Below are positions 1 to 10,460 of a DNA stretch of 64,000 nt, one piece after another. Position 1 is the stretch's first letter. Each line of letters starts with the position of its first letter. A program made the translations under genes and the position numbers. The notes beneath the pieces are model-generated. The model saw only the letters and a list, made by a program, of their open reading frames with translations, was not told the origin of the DNA and ran no database searches. The stretch is from Paroedura picta (taxonomy: Eukaryota > Chordata > Lepidosauria > Squamata > Gekkonidae). The stretch covers positions 67,001 through 131,000 of the forward strand of contig NC_135384.1 in NCBI RefSeq assembly GCF_049243985.1. Reading direction: 5' to 3'.

Positions 1-896
1 TCCAGGAGGAGTTCCAAAGTAGCTTACAATCATCTTCTCTCTCCACAGTAGATACCCTGTGATGTAGGTGGAGCTGAGGGAACTCTGACAGAACTTCTCT
101 GCAATAACAACTCTAAGAGAACTGTGACCATCCCAAGCTCACCCAGCTGGCTGCATGTGGAGGAGTGGAGAATGAAACCCAGCTCTCCAGATTAGAGGCT
201 GCCACTATTCAACCACTGAACCATCCTCCTCTTCCCCCACCCCTGTTCTGCCAGAAGCATGCTGGAGGTGTTGAGCTTGAGGACAGTAGTGCTGCCCGTG
301 TGCAAAGCTCCAGAGCCAGCTGTAGAGGAAGAGTTTTTCTTTCACAGCTTGAAAAACATCTTGCCCAGGCCCCTCCTCCTTAACTTTTACTTTGCTTTTA
401 AGCTTGGAGCTAGACAAAGACTTCTGGGAGGCCTGAAAGCTTCCATGCAGTTTGGGTTGTTCTTCATGAAAGGTATTACATGACTTTGGCCTTTGGATGA
501 CACCAGATTCACTAACATACTCAGGTGGTCTCGGTCCCAGCATGGCTAGTCTCATGATCATCAAAAAACTCGGGACTCCAACAGAGATGATGCTGAGTGC
601 TCTGTCTGGGAGCTCCCAGCATTTTCTTTCAATTAAATGGAGTCCCAAACTGAACTGAGACCATGCTGAATATGTATGTGTGAGGGGGAGCAGGATCCTT
701 TGGCAACCACGTTTCCTTTTGTTGCTGACCATGCTGAGCATTAATGATTTCTCCGAGTTTGATCGCATGATGTGTCCAAAGTGAGCGAGCTTTAGCTGTA
801 ATATCTTGCCTACTAATGACAGTTGGTTTGCTCCTCTCTAAAACTATCATGTTGATAACTTTGGCTGTCCATGGTATTCACAGCATTCGTCTCCAT
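1..896. other. Intergenic, no gene seen
   Basis: No open frame here resembles a known protein. The only recognisable content is a SINE-like stretch at about 60-250. The long minus-strand open frame over 205-768 has no domain and looks fortuitous. Confidence 0.6.
60..250 (-). repeat. SINE-like repeat (MIR/L2-mobilised type)
   Basis: Read on the minus strand, this contains the phrase 'ccactcctccacatgcagcc' followed by a 'gctgggtgagcttgg'-like block. The same blocks recur at 23530-23660, 35780-35955 and 44334-44575. This is the pattern of the tRNA-derived core SINE common in squamates. The boundaries are approximate. Confidence 0.45.
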
Positions 897-1680
897 AGAA
901 TCATAGAATCATAGAGCTGGAAGGGGCCATACAGGCCATCTAGTCCAACCCCCTGCTCAACACAGGATCAGCCCAAAGCATCCAAGAAAAGTGTGTATCC
1001 AACCTTTACTTGAAGACTGCCAGTGAGGGGGAGCTCACCACCTCCTTAGGCAGCCTATTCCACTGCTGAACTACTCTGACTGTGAAAAAGGTTTTCCTGA
1101 TATCTAGCCTATATCGTTGCACTTGTAGTTTAAACCCATTACTGCGTGTCCTCTGCAGCATCCTGCCCTCCTCCAATTGACAACCTTTCAAAGAGGGCTA
1201 TCATGTCCCCTCTCAACCTCCTTTTCTCCAGGCTGAACATTCCCAAGTCCCTCAACCTATCTTCATAGGGCTTGGTCCCTTGGCCCCAGATCATCTTCGT
1301 TGCTCTCCTCTGTACCCTTTCAATTTTATGTACATCCTTCTTGAAGTGAGGCCTCCAGAACTGCACAGAGTACTCCAGGTATGGTCTGACCAGTGCCGTA
1401 TACAATGGGACTTTGACATCTTGTGATTTTGATGTGATGCCCCTGTTGATACAGCCTAAAATGGCATTTGCCTTTTTTACCGCTGCATCACACTACCTGC
1501 TCATGTTTAGTTTACAATCCACAAGTACCCCAAGGTCTCGTTCACACACAGAATCCACAAGTACCCCAAGGTCTCGTTCACACACAGAATCCACAAGCAC
1601 CCCAAGGTCTCGTTCCAACACCATCTATTCTCCTCCTGTCTTTCGCATCCATAGCTTGTTATGGGCACTTTGTATTACAG
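897..1680 (-). repeat. CR1 LINE, 3' part
   Basis: The minus strand ends in the CR1 signature of repeated 'ATTCTATG' units (plus strand 897-925). Upstream it encodes the C-terminal part of CR1 ORF2, with 'VRPYLEY' and '[16 protein letters not shown]' at 1139-1405 and 'WNRLPKEVV' at 1006-1191. The frame is interrupted, so this is a 5'-truncated dead copy. The stretch 1430-1680 also reads as CR1 and contains an internal tandem duplication. Confidence 0.85.
1516..1623. repeat. 36-bp tandem repeat, three copies
   Basis: Three near-identical 36-bp units start at 1516, 1552 and 1588. Each contains 'ccacaagtaccccaaggtct'; the third differs by one base early and diverges at its end. The array lies inside the CR1 fragment and looks like a local expansion of CR1 sequence. 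Confidence 0.9.
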
Positions 1681-1689
1681 CTGATATCC

Positions 1690-2010
1690 TTATCTTTCCA
1701 TATTCAGTTCATGCTTAACATTGCGTTCCGGCCAGTTGTTATTCGCCATTTGATTTCATGCCTGCATCCACCGCTTTGAGTGATCATAGACCCAAGAATG
1801 ATGAAATCATCATCAATACATTCAATATTCTCATTGTCAATCATGACTTTGGTGCTGCTGCCAGCAGTTGTCAAGATCTTGGTCTTTTTGATATTTAGGT
1901 ATAGTCCCATCTTTTCACTCTTTTATTCTCCTTATCAGAGTCCAATCATGCTCCGATTCAGCAAGGAGTGTTGTATCATCTGCATAGCGGAGATTATTTA
2001 TGTTACAACC
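1690..2010 (-). repeat. RTE/BovB-type LINE fragment
   Basis: The minus strand encodes a piece of an RTE-clade reverse transcriptase, including 'LNIKKTKILTT' and 'GCRHEIKWRI'. These match the 'LNIKKTKIM' and 'C..EIK.R' blocks of the BovB copy at 53390-54690. It is a fragment abutting the CR1 remnant. Confidence 0.7.
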
Positions 2011-2099
2011 TCCCAAGTCTTACCAACTGCTTTAATCCAATCACAGCTATACATCACCCAGTGAATGCATCTTGATTCTAAATCATCCTGTCATCTGGT

Positions 2100-2440
2100 G
2101 AGTTCCTTGGAGCACTGAAGCGGACAGTGGTTCAGCCTTTACGGAAGAAACCATCACTGAATCCACAGGATCTGGCCAACTACTGCCCAGTCTTGCATCT
2201 TGCATTTCTGGGCAATGTGCTTGAAAGGGCTACCATGGAACAGGTTCTGGTGTTGTTGGATGAAGCTTTGGCACTTGACCCATACCAGTCTGGCTTCCAT
2301 CCTGGCCACAAGATATAGTGCTGGTCGCCCTGTAAAATGATATTTGATGCCAGCTGGGTAGGGAGTGGTTCACCCTTGTGAAGTTACATCTGTTGGCTGC
2401 ATTTGACATGGTCAACCATGAGCTGTTAGCCCACTGAATT
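2100..2440 (+). repeat. L2-like LINE reverse-transcriptase fragment
   Basis: The frame from 2127 reads 'DLANYCPVLHLAFLGNVLE', then 'DPYQSGF', and in a shifted frame 'LLAAFDMVNHELL' near 2395-2430. These are the 'LANYRPVS...FLGK.LE', 'QSGFR' and 'AAFDTVDH' reverse-transcriptase blocks of L2/CR1-group LINEs. The element is broken and truncated at both ends. Confidence 0.75.
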
Positions 2441-4029
2441 ACCAGACCTGGGATATATGAACAGCCCTACAGTGGCTGATATCCCTCCTGAAGAATTGGA
2501 CACAGAGGGTGGCAGTGGGCGAGGAGCTTTCAACTCCCTCATCAGCTCCTGAGTAACTGATCCATCCCCCACCCCCAAGGATTATGCCACAAAACAGTCT
2601 CAGACCTAACAGGCCTGGAGCCAGACAGAAATGGTTGGAGGTTGAATGACTCATCTAATAATATAGCCAAGGCAGATCAACCCATCTGGTTGTACCTCCA
2701 GCATGAAAAGAAGAGGATGCAGGAGTGGGGAGGACGTGCCTCCCCCCCATCACTGACCACAGCATGGGAATCACTCCTGCAGCTCTCACTGGAAAATGTG
2801 CAAGCTCATGAAATATTTTGTTTGTCTTTTTGGATATTCTGTGCAGGAAAAATTATAGCCTCCTTGCCAGTGGTTTTGTGGCAATATCTTTCCAGCCAGA
2901 GGAGGTGTCTCTGTACATGGCAGACCAACTGCTGCCACAAGCCACATCAGCAAAACTGGAGAGGGTGGGAGGGCACCATCCCCCCTCTCTAGAAGTCTGA
3001 GGGTGCAGGCAAGACCAGTCCTGTCCAAGGATTATATCTTCATGCTGGGAAAGGGGGCAGTCAAATCCCTCTTTAAAATGTAAAAGCAACCATCTGGCTC
3101 TCCTTGCATAGGAGTAGACCTTTGGCTTGGGAAAGGGGCTCCCCAGGAGAGGGGCTCCCCAGGGAAAAACACTTCCAGGTGCGGGGGGTGGGCTCCACTT
3201 TCCAACAGCTATGAGTCCTTGTGTCCAGTCAGACAATGTGCCAAGCCTTGTGTCAAGCCAGACAATGTAAACTGTCACTGAGGAAACTCTGCCCCTTTGA
3301 CCACGAACCCTGAGACAGCCTGGCTCCTCTTACAGCAACCCCCACCCCTGCATATCCAAATACAACATAATACAGTGCCAAAGCCACAGTCTGGAGCAGC
3401 CCACACTGTGTTCTTCTGTGCTCTGCTTCCTCACCCCAGCCCTCACCATGCCAGCCTGGCAACAGTCTCTCCAGCACTCAGTTTGCACCTGGCCCTTGAG
3501 GGTGCTCGTTGCTGCCCACAGTGCACCCTCTATCAGCCTGCACACCTTGGCCTGACACCTTTCCCCTCCAGGCATCCTTGAGTCTCCTTGGGAGGTGGTC
3601 TCTCATTCAAATACCGACCTTGGCTAACCTTCCTCAGTGTCAAAACCTGAAGAGGTCAAAGTAGCCTGGGCTCAGGAGTCACTGTGGAGCATTGCCTTCC
3701 AGAGTCCCCACTTTCCCCTGGATAATGTCAAAGTCTGCCATTTCAAGCTTCCCCTTCCAGCCACACCCCTGACTGCCAGGACCTCAACCTCTCTGTATCT
3801 TGACCCACCAGAGGCAAATGCAGTGAGCCCACCTGAGACATGGCAGGTGCTGCATAGACCTTGTGGGTGGGACTGAGTCGAGGGAGTGGCTGCCACCATT
3901 TGCACCTGCTGAGTTCCCCTTGAACAGACTCCCCGCCCTGACAGGGGCTTTAATCTCATGGAGGGATTGGAAGACAACATAATGGAAAGAAGGGTCCTGA
4001 ATTGGCCTACTGCACCAGGCTTGGGTCTC
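2441..4029. other. Intergenic, no gene seen
   Basis: I see no exon-like frame with recognisable homology and no clear repeat family here. In mammals the 3' end of GPC2 would lie in this direction from GAL3ST4, but no glypican-like sequence was found. Confidence 0.5.
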
Positions 4030-5560
4030 ACCCTGACTACTGGGGGCGGCCGGCCCGGGAGCCAATAGCGTTGGCTCTGCAGCCCCCGCCCCCACCCTAG
4101 CCGCCACCTGAATGCGATTCGGCTGCCCGGTGACTCGCAGTTCACGGGATCCAGTTCCCAGGACAAAGGCGGACAAAGGAGCCTGTGTTTGATCGCCAGC
4201 TGCCTGCGATGCTGAGCCAGACCCCATGCTCCCTCCACCATGTATAGTGGGCCAGATCTGAATCTGAACCGTGGTGGGGCCTGTGCGGCGCCCAGGCTGT
4301 TTGACGGCCCAGGCTACCCCGGGACGCGGCGGTACACCACCCGGCTAAACAGGAAATCAGGCTGGTTGCTGCGGACAGGCAGGAGCGCAGAGGAGACGCC
4401 AGAAGAAGGTCCCATCTTCCCCGCCGAAGCCCAACGACGCGTCCCGTCTAACCCCCTCCCAGGGTCGGCGGCTTGCTCTCGAAGAGGCTGCATGCGTACT
4501 TGGAGTGAGGCACTCCTCCGGCCGGCGAGGAGCTGGCGAGGCCCCTGGCAGGGGTCCGTCTGCAGATCGAGCCCGACGGCGCCTCCTCCCAATCCCCCGC
4601 CTCTGAAAGTTTGCCTTCTCCGTGAGGAGTAGCGAGGCCGTGTCGGGAAAGGACCCACACTTCGCTGCATGGGGCAAGGCTGGCTGGACCCCGGGGAGGG
4701 GGGGGGGGGAGGAAGAGGCGAGCCCAACGTTGGACGAAGCGGAGGGGCGGATTCGGGGGAAGGGCGGGAGCGTGCGCGCCGCGGGGAAAAGTTAGAGCGG
4801 ATGACGGAGAAGGCGGCCGGGCCAGGAACAAAGGGAAGGAGGGCACCTTCTGAGCTGGAAGGGGGGGGGGTACCGCTCCCACCACCCGAGCATGACGAAG
4901 CTGTTGCTTCCCACGGCGTTCACGGCACCTTTCCTAGGTAAGGGGCCCCCCGCTGAGTCCCGTCTCCCCCGAAAATCACCTACTCGAAGCGTCGGGCAGG
5001 GTTGGGACCGAGCTTACCTCCGGATCTGGCTGCATTGTACGAGCCCTCCGGGTCTCTCCCCCCCCCTGCTCCCAAACAAGAAAATCCAAACTAAGTCTCG
5101 GGCAGTGGATGGCAGATGCGTGGACGCCGCCAAGTTTGGGAAGGGACCGAAGAACGGGGGGGGGGGCGGGGGGGCCTGCCACGGGAGCCCGAAGGAGGCT
5201 ACGGCACTCTGCATGTGCCCGATGTAACGGGGCCGCGAGCCACAGCTCAGTCTGGCAAACAGCTGGGCGACAGCTATTGGGAACAAGGCACCCAGGTGCC
5301 GCACGCGGCACTCCGTGCCCCCGGGAGACTCGCGTTCTCCCCTCCCCACATTTTTTTCCAACGAGGATCTCCTTGGCAATCCGGGCCAAGTAGATCCTCG
5401 GGTTCTCCCCCTCCCCAGGACGTTGTTCCGCATCCTGCCTCCCTCCTCTTCTTTCAGTTTTCCACCTGCTGAGCTTTGGGTCTTCTCCGTGCCCACGGGT
5501 CTCTGGGCTCGGTGCTGGCCCAACGGTATAAGGAACCCAATACCTCAAGCCCTGTTGGGC
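4030..5560 (+). promoter_or_regulatory. CpG island, likely GAL3ST4 promoter and 5' exon
   Basis: The sequence becomes GC- and CpG-rich with long G runs, unlike both flanks. A candidate 5' exon ends at 4937 with a good donor (TCCTAG|gtaagg). The coding start of GAL3ST4 is in an exon with its own acceptor at 6607-6608, so at least one upstream non-coding exon must exist, and this island is the obvious site. A short frame starting ATG 4892 (MTKLLLPTAFTAPFL) would run out of frame into the next exon, so it would be an upstream ORF and not an N-terminal extension. Confidence 0.55.
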
Positions 5561-5768
5561 TCCTTCCTCGGCCACAGGCCTGGAGAAGTAAGAGCCCCAC
5601 CCGAAGAAAGGACAGTCTTTGGACAGCTAGCTCCCCCTAACTCCTTACCCAGCCATGCCTTTGGATCCAGACAGCCCTTAACAAGGGGTGAAGGATCTTA
5701 TGGATCCCGGACAGGTATCCTGCAGCCCCTATCCCGGGCTATGGATGGAAGGCTCCCCATGCCTCACC

Positions 5769-5792
5769 GTGTGTGTGTGTGTGTGTGTGTGT
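5769..5792. repeat. (GT)n microsatellite
   Basis: An uninterrupted run of about 12 GT units lies in the presumed 5' intron of GAL3ST4. Confidence 0.95.
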
Positions 5793-6615
5793 CTGGGGGG
5801 GGCATTCAAGGGGTGCATGTGGTGGGGAGCAAGGGGTGCCAGACTACAATGATGAGGAGGGCAGGGCCTCCTTCCCCATAGCCTTAACTCTCTTGTTCTT
5901 GGTGGAGGGGGCGGAATGTTCCCAGCCTCTCGCCCTCCACCTGTTGCTTGCTAACTCCTTCTCCACCTGTCTCTCCATGGGGGTGGCTCGGCTTGACTGT
6001 GTACAGAAAGGGAAGTGACAGGTGTGGGGAGGGACAAGAAGGTGTGGCAGGTTGTTTGAACTGGACCTGGGTTCCACACTCCACACTACCTGAGAGGGCT
6101 GTCTCCTCTGGGGCCACGCTTCAGCTTGCAACTGCCAAGAGTCTCCACGCAGCGCTGAATGTCCTCCAGGTGTCCCAGCATGAAGCCTGCCCAGTGGATT
6201 AGTGGGGTGTGCGTATGTACATATGCATGCAAGGAGAGGGGGTGCTTTTGGGTTCTGGTTTATTCCTGGTGGAGCTCAGGATGAACCTCCATTAGCTTGG
6301 AGGACTCTTTTCTGGTCTCTTGTTAGCTGAGCCTGAGTCTGACAGGGCAAAAAGGGTGTCAGAATCTGGGCCACATAAGCAGCCAAGAAGAGCTGCTCAT
6401 CTACCAAGGGAGGGCTGAGCCCAGGAATGACCACCCTCCATGGCCTTTCGACCCCAGGTGGAGCCTGAGGGACTGGGCAGCAGGGAGAGCAGAGTCCTGG
6501 GATAGAGGGGTCTTCTTGGCAAGGGATAAAGACAGCTTCTCTGTGTCTGGGGGACTTCGGCATGGTGCTGATTCCATGCTGCCCATTCTCTCCACCTTCT
6601 CCCCTCAGCAGAAGG

Positions 6616-9600
6616 ATGAGGGCCCTGTCTGGATGTAGCCCCTTTCAGGCGCTCTGGGCTGCTCTGGTCATCTCTATGACTATCGGATTCGCCATCCAGC
6701 TCTTAGGAGCATCCTCACAGAAGAGGTAACTTTGCCTTCATGCACTCTTGGGGGACGGGGGGAGGGGGAGAGGCTGTTCTGCGTGTAAGAGAGGAGGCAG
6801 GAGGGAGCTAAGCCCAGCTCTGCTTCCCCCAGCCAGATGGATCCTTTCGTGACCCCCTCCTGGGTCTTCTCCTCCAGACTTCTTCCCATTCCCAGGGCCC
6901 CTCCAGTCAAAGCAGAGGTAGCAGGGGAGGAGGAAGAGGCCCCTCCCAGCCCGACTGCCTCATGTCAGCCACGCCAGCACCTGGTCTTCCTGAAGACACA
7001 CAAGACGGGCAGCAGCACCATCGTCAACCTTCTGCATCGCTTTGGAGACTCGCAAGGCCTTCGCTTTGCTCTTCCAGCTCACTACCAGTTCAGCTACCCC
7101 AACCCATTCCAAGCCCGGCGGGTCAAAGGATGGCACCCAAAGGGACACCCATTTGACATCCTGTGCCACCACATGCGCTTCAAGCTTCTAGAGGTGCGTG
7201 TGTGTGCACGGGTGAGTGAGATGGGATTGCTGGAGAGAGATAGCAGGGAGGGACTGCTGTCTCTGTACAGGACACAGGAGGTTTGTGGGGAGGGAGCATT
7301 TTTGCCTCTGCTCCAACAGCACCAAGTTCCTTCTCTGTTCTTTGACCACTGTGTGAACCCCCCCCCCTTTTCTGGGGATTCTTTAGACATAAACCACTTG
7401 CAGTCACCGGACTGATAAATGCAGCCTTTCCCGGAATAACAAGATTCCCTGTTCTCAAAACGCTGCATTCCAAGTTGCCATTTACCCTTAGAGTGGGCCA
7501 ACCCCTGCTCTACCCTACTCTTAGGTAGCAAACAGTCTCCCAGAGGGGAGAGCTGGTGCCTCAGTGGTGTGATCCCTGGCAGCATCTCCAGCCCCTGACT
7601 TTCAGAGGAGGGCAGCTCAGGTTGGGGAAATGGATCCTGCATCTCCCTCAGTGGATGGCCTAGAACAGTGGTCCCCAACCCGCGGCCCGCGGCCCGCTGT
7701 CGGGCCATGAAGGCCTTGGCACCGGGCCTTGGCTCCTTCTTCCCTCCCCACCCAAAGCGAGAAGCTCGCCAGGCTGCGAGTAAATTGGCCGCCAAAGCGG
7801 CCGATTAGCTCGTGGCCCGGCAAGCGTCTCGATTTCGGGGGGGGGGGGTAAGAGGGAAGAGAAGCTTGCCGAGTCGCAAGCTAATCTGCCACTTTAGCGG
7901 CCGATTTGCTTGCGGCCCAGAGGGGCTGGGAGGGGGATCCGCGGCCGCCGGCATGGCAGTGGCGCAAACGTGCATGCCGGGCACAAACGCCGGGCGCAAA
8001 CCTGCTGGGTGCAAACGTGCATGTGCAGCAGTCCGTGCATGCGTGCTTGCGCTGGGGCTGCCGCGTGTGCGCGGGCCCCCGGGCCGCCCTCTCCCCGGAC
8101 TCCAGGGCAGCGGTCCGCAGCGGGCGCAAGCTTGTGGACTGCTGACCTAGAATCATAGAATCATCTTAACACAGCGGCGCCGCGGACTAAATAAAGCCGT
8201 AAGGGCTTAGTGGGAGGAGTTAGGGCGGGCTCTGTCTGGGATGAGGAAGGGTGCTGATTGGCCCAGCCGATTCCCGCCCTGCTGACAAGGAAGCAACTGT
8301 GAGCCGTGCAGGGCGCGGCTCGCAGTTGCTCCCAGGCCAGAGGCCTGACGAGAGGCGCTTCAGGCCACCGGCCAAATGCCCGCTGTATTTTTATTACAGC
8401 GGGCTTGATTACTAGTTGAATAATAGAGTAGGAACGGACTCATGGGTCATCTAGTTCAACCCCCTGCACTATGCAGGACACTTATATCCCAATCGCTCCT
8501 CTGCTGTAACCTGCCACCCCTTTGCCTTCACAGAATCAGCCTCTCCATCAGATGGCTATCTAGCCTCTGTTTTACAATTTCCAAAGATGGAGAACCCACC
8601 AACTTCCTGAGGAAGCCTGTTCCACTGAGAAACCGCTCTAACTGTCAGGAACTTCTTCCGGATGTTTAGATGGAATTTCTTTTGAATTAATTTCATGCCA
8701 TTTGTTCTGGTCTGTCCCTCTGGGGCAAGAGAGAACAATTCTGCTCCATTCTCTATGTCAGTGGTCCCCAACCTTTTTATCACCGGGGACCACTCAACGC
8801 CTTTTACTGAGGCCCGGTGGGGGGGATAGTTTACTCCTCTACTCTCAACCACTGCCCTAACGCTCTCTGATCACTATGGTAATATTTAAACATCCCTTCA
8901 AAATAAGATACAGACACGCCACTACAATGAAGTGTGTTGTAAAGGGCTGGGGGAGGATGAAGTAAAGAGCCCGGGGGGGGGGAGAAGGCATCCTTTGGGG
9001 CCCACCTCCAATTAGTCGAAGGACCACATGTGGTCCGCTGCCCACAGGTTGGGGATCGATACTCTATGTGGCACCCTTTTAAATACTTGAAGATGGTTAT
9101 CAGATCCCCTCTCAGTCATCTCCTCTCTAAGCTAAACAGACCAAGCTCTCCAACCTTTCTTCATACGTCTTGGTCTCCAAACCCCTCACCAACTTTGTTG
9201 CCCTCCTCTAGACACACTCCAGTTTGTCAACATCCCTCTTCAACTGGGGTGCCCAAAACTGAACACAGTTCAGCCTGACACCATTCCTTTCCACCTCTCT
9301 ACCACAGAAGGGGAATCAAGAACCTTAAGAGCAAGAGCCCCTCTCTTTGCTCTGTGAAGTTGTCAGGGATCCGACCTGTCAGCCAGAGTGCTGTAGGAGA
9401 AGGAGGGCTGACTGGCTGTGCCAACCTCCAGCTTCCCTGAGGAGCTTGCTGCGTGATCTTGGCCAGTCGGACCATTCAGCCTGACCTCCCGCTCACGGTA
9501 GTTGTGCAGATTAAAACAGAGAGGGGAGGCCCATAAACACCAACAGGGGCTCATTGGAGGAGGGGTGAGGTAAAACCATAGAGAAAGAGAAGTGTTCCTG

Positions 9601-10460
9601 GCGGCTGCCTCCATAGCTCGTTCCCATGTCTCCCTCCACAGGTCCAGAAAGTTGTGCCCCCGGACAGTTTCTACTTCTCCATTGTGCGGGACCCTGTGGC
9701 CTTGGCAGAATCAGCCTTCTCCTATTACCGGGGTGTGGCACCTGCTTTCCGCCGCGCTGGCACTCTTCCCGAGTTCCTGGCATCCCCACACCACTTCTAC
9801 CAGCCAGGGGAACGAGGAAACCACTATGCCCGCAACCTTCTGTGGTTTGACTTTGGCCTGGATCCTCCAGCCAGCCCAGGTTCAGCAGTAATCAAAGCCA
9901 CTCTGGAAGAACTGGAGCACATCTTTCACCTCGTGCTGCTAACAGAACACATGGATGAGTCCCTGGTTCTCTTGCGCCATGCTCTGTGCTGGACACTGGA
10001 CGACGTCGTGGCTTTTCGGCACAACCTCCGCAGCCCAGAGTCTGTGTACACTCTGGAGCCCAGTACTGCTGCCCGGCTACGGGCCTGGAACTACCTCGAC
10101 TGGCACCTCTACACCCATTTCAACCGCACCTTCTGGGCCCGGGTAGCACACTTTGGTTTTGCCCGCATGGCCCAGGAAACAGCCATGCTCCAGAAGCGCC
10201 GGGCAGAGCTAATGCAGCATTGTTTGCAGGGGGGGGGTCCCCTGGAACCAGGACACATTTCTGATGAACTAATTCGCCCCTTCCAGTTTGGTCAGGTTCC
10301 CATCTTAGGCTATGCCCTGCGGCCTGGACTGGCTCCTGAAGACCAGGCAGTCTGCCGGCGTATGGTCATCCCTGAGCTCCAGTACAAGGACCTTCTCGAT
10401 GCCAAGCAATTTAATGCCCCCTTGCAAGGCAACAGCTCCCAGCACAGGACAGTGAGGTAG
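6616..10460 (+). CDS. GAL3ST4: Galactose-3-O-sulfotransferase 4
   Basis: This gene encodes a Golgi type II membrane enzyme that transfers sulfate from PAPS to the 3-OH of galactose, mainly on O-glycan core 1 Gal-beta1,3-GalNAc. Coding exons are 6616-6725, 6833-7193 and 9642-10460 (1290 nt, 429 aa), with intact GT-AG junctions and consistent phases. The start is ATG 6616, just after an acceptor, because it gives a short tail and one membrane span (about residues 13-31, 'MTIGFAIQLLG', matching the mammalian N terminus). The PAPS 5'-phosphosulfate loop 'LKTHKTGSST' is at about 90-99 and the 3'-phosphate motif 'FSIVRDPVALAESAFSYY' at about 169-186. 'LQYKDLLDAKQF' near the C terminus is family-typical. 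It is shorter than the human protein (about 486 aa) because the Pro-rich insert after 'RNLLWFDFGL' is missing. Order and orientation relative to TRAPPC14 match mammals. Confidence 0.96.
7666..8144. mobile_element. Non-autonomous hAT DNA transposon
   Basis: The element starts CAGTGGTCC and ends GGACTGCTG, which are imperfect inverted termini. It is flanked by GCCTAGAA (7658-7665) and ACCTAGAA (8145-8152), an 8-bp duplication with one mismatch, as expected for hAT. It is GC-rich, has no transposase frame, and sits against the 3' end of the CR1 that starts at 8148. Confidence 0.75.
8164..8415 (+). mobile_element. Short non-autonomous Helitron
   Basis: The element begins with TC (TCTTAACACAGC) directly after an A. 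It ends with a hairpin (GCCCGCTGTA / TACAGCGGGC), then TTGATTA and CTAG, directly before a T. These are the canonical Helitron ends: 5' TC, subterminal 3' hairpin, CTRR, insertion between A and T, no duplication. The body is GC-rich and codes for nothing. Both flanks are CR1, so it inserted into the CR1 copy. Confidence 0.8.
8759..9061. mobile_element. Non-autonomous hAT element nested in CR1
   Basis: The 303-bp element starts CAGTGGTCCCCAACC and ends GGTTGGGGATCGATA, imperfect inverted termini. A perfect 8-bp duplication CTCTATGT lies at 8751-8758 and 9062-9069. It carries no transposase. Related ends occur at 42320 and 58511-58878. Confidence 0.9.

Larger units (their letters stand above)
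8148..9290 (-). repeat. CR1 LINE, twice interrupted
   Basis: CR1 3' terminal repeats ('agaatcatagaatca') at 8150-8163 continue at 8417 and again at 9062-9290. The breaks are a Helitron (8164-8415) and a hAT element (8759-9061). The minus strand encodes CR1 ORF2 C-terminal pieces such as 'SQWNRLPQEVGGF'. Without the insertions the remnant is about 590 bp. Confidence 0.85.

Noticed and set aside
205-768. 187-codon minus-strand open frame
   Set aside because: No homology, ordinary composition, and part of it overlaps a SINE.
1516-1623. Three regular 36-bp repeats resembling a tiny CRISPR array
   Set aside because: The units are contiguous without spacers, lie in a CR1 LINE, and the genome is a vertebrate.
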